Shown: positions 12,883 to 14,068 of the stretch, piece after piece
How the letters are laid out: the number at the start of each line of letters is the position of its first letter
Numbering within the stretch: the stretch's first letter is position 1
Source of the DNA: Desulfuromonadales bacterium
GTDB taxonomy: Bacteria; Desulfobacterota; Desulfuromonadia; Desulfuromonadales; BM103
NCBI GenBank assembly: GCA_029859485.1
Contig: JAOUDB010000027.1
Span: 1-14,068 of the forward strand
Direction: 5' to 3'
DNA length: 14,068 nucleotides
Translations under genes and position numbers: made by a program
The notes under the pieces: model-generated
Databases searched by the model: none
What the model saw: only the letters and a program-made list of their open reading frames with translations
What the model was told of the DNA's origin: nothing

Positions 12883-14068
12883 TCATCGGAACTTTTCGGT
12901 GAAATCCCGGCGCTGGGGTTCGCTCCCCAACATCACCAGCTCACAATCGGGTTCAAGGACCATTGAGGCTGTCGCCGGGATGACTTCGCCATCGGGTAGA
13001 CGCAGCGCTAACACATTGAGACCAGTCCGCGCACGGATATGGCTAGACACCAGGACCTCTCCAGCCAGACTCGCAGGCACGGGCACATAAAAGAGGTCGA
13101 ATCCCTCACCCAGGATCACTGACTCTCGATGCTGTAACAGTGACATAATCGTCTCGGCCCCAAGGGATGCGTAACTCAGCACGAAGTCGGCGCCAGCCCG
13201 GTGGATCGCTTCAATGTTACGCTCGTGAGTGATGCGGCTGATCACCCGAAGCTCCGGATTCAGCCGACGGCAGTACACCGCCAGATAAATGTTCATGGCA
13301 TCATCATTCGTGGTGAGCAGCACGCTGGGGGCGTCGGCCAACCCCGCACCCATGAGCAGTTCCAGATCAGCCGCGTCGCCAATGAACAACTGGTCGGCGA
13401 CACCCTCCAGAGAGCTCCTTAGAGCCTCCTCGCGTTCGATCATGTGAACGGTCACACCACGACTCCGGAGAGTTCGGGTGGTGACGCAGCCCACCTCGCC
13501 ACCACCGATCACGAGCACCGGGTTGAAATTGGTGTTGTAAATCACCAGATAAGTGTCGAGCGTGGTGATCTGTTCGTTGGTCCCCATCACCACCGGAAAG
13601 CTTCCGTCAGCAAGGATTGTATCTGGCGTAACCGGGATCAGGCGTCCCCGCTCCCACACCGCCACTACGTTCAGGCCGAAGGTCTCTCTAATCTGTATCT
13701 CCCGCAGAGGACGACCGGCCAGCGGGGTGTTGTGCACCGGGAACTCCGCAATCAGGAGATCTCCCAGCCGCCCGACCACGTGGCAGTGGAGATGCCCGGC
13801 ACTGACACGGTTGGCGAGATGCTCCCCTAGGCGGAGTTTGAGGGGCAGAACGTGATTACTGCCACTCAGCTCCAGCAAGTCGATGGACTTCTCGTGCTCC
13901 GCCACCGCAGCAATGGGCACTTGCGGAGAGAGGTCCCGGATCGTCAGGGTTACGTTGGTGTTGGTCGTGTCGGCGCAGTTGGCAACAACCATCCGGGCTT
14001 TCGTCACCTCCAAGGCCTCGTAGGTTGCCCGGTTCTCTACTCCCCCGGTCACCACTGGCACGCCGTCA
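12883..14068 (-). CDS. TrkA/RCK-domain K+ channel or transporter regulatory protein (N-terminus outside window)
   Basis: The C-terminal 395 or so residues of a protein with two tandem RCK (TrkA-N/TrkA-C) units. The frame stays open to the window edge and the sequence begins inside the first Rossmann domain (VVTGGVENRATYEALEVTKA), so the gtg at 14061 is not a real start. After a TrkA-C domain, a second Rossmann unit starts at NPVLVIGGGEVGCVTTRTLRSRG (GGGEVG dinucleotide loop, acidic IERE at the second strand end), followed by FIGDAADLELL and AGADFVLSYASLGAETI, and a final TrkA-C with GLNVLALRLPDGEVIPATASM. The family binds NAD(H), nucleotides or ions and gates K+ flux. Whether a pore domain (as in Geobacter GsuK) or a soluble TrkA lies upstream cannot be told here. 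Confidence 0.86.
   Translation of the reverse strand, partial: DGVPVVTGGVENRATYEALEVTKARMVVANCADTTNTNVTLTIRDLSPQVPIAAVAEHEKSIDLLELSGSNHVLPLKLRLGEHLANRVSAGHLHCHVVGRLGDLLIAEFPVHNTPLAGRPLREIQIRETFGLNVVAVWERGRLIPVTPDTILADGSFPVVMGTNEQITTLDTYLVIYNTNFNPVLVIGGGEVGCVTTRTLRSRGVTVHMIEREEALRSSLEGVADQLFIGDAADLELLMGAGLADAPSVLLTTNDDAMNIYLAVYCRRLNPELRVISRITHERNIEAIHRAGADFVLSYASLGAETIMSLLQHRESVILGEGFDLFYVPVPASLAGEVLVSSHIRARTGLNVLALRLPDGEVIPATASMVLEPDCELVMLGSEPQRRDFTEKFR

Overview
The window is the core of a molybdenum nitrogenase (nif) region. It resembles the Geobacter/Desulfuromonas (Desulfuromonadia) type. This is suggested by an ANTAR-domain response regulator beside nifH instead of nifA, sigma-54 promoters, transcription attenuators in the leaders, a separate short NifB with stand-alone NifX-like proteins, a nif-type ferredoxin III, and intergenic repeats of the kind often seen in that group. 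Taxonomy is inferred from gene content only. nifE, nifN, nifV and draT are not in the window.

Layout. 1-293: the 3' end of draG (dinitrogenase reductase ADP-ribosylhydrolase). 393-2613: a sigma-54 promoter, then a receiver-ANTAR regulator (GnfR-like), an attenuator, and a tight run of four small genes: a Cys-rich helix-turn-helix-like protein, an unknown 113-aa protein, a macrodomain ADP-ribose-binding protein and a SlyD-like FKBP. 2614-3037: a 424-base nifH leader with a second sigma-54 promoter and two tandem attenuators. 3038-7057: nifH, nifD, nifK. 7247-8451: nifX, a nif ferredoxin, a second NifX-family gene. 8452-8660: a leader with two terminators in tandem. 8661-11214: nifB, a TauE/SafE (TSUP) permease, a TrmO-like protein and a NifO-like ArsC-family protein. 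11407-14068 (minus strand): an MFS transporter and the 3' part of a TrkA/RCK protein, apparently unrelated to nif.

Main observation. Four leader elements share the layout known for ANTAR target RNAs. Each has two small hairpins with six-base loops carrying A at position 1 and G at position 4, and the 3' arm of the second hairpin is also the 5' arm of an intrinsic terminator. They lie before the small-gene operon (1028-1100), twice before nifH (2764-2840 and 2861-2928), and before nifB (8571-8645). All four second loops fit A-W-W-G-A-S. The only RNA-binding ANTAR protein in the window is at 455-1018. The simplest model is that this regulator, when phosphorylated, stabilises the two-hairpin form and lets polymerase read into its own downstream operon, nifHDK and nifB. 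Nitrogenase would then be gated first by sigma-54 initiation and then by antitermination. Antitermination control of nif genes by an ANTAR regulator is already reported for Geobacter; the particular set and positions here are read from this sequence.

A second theme is ADP-ribose chemistry. DraG, a macrodomain protein, and a NifH that keeps the modifiable arginine are neighbours in what looks like one regulon.
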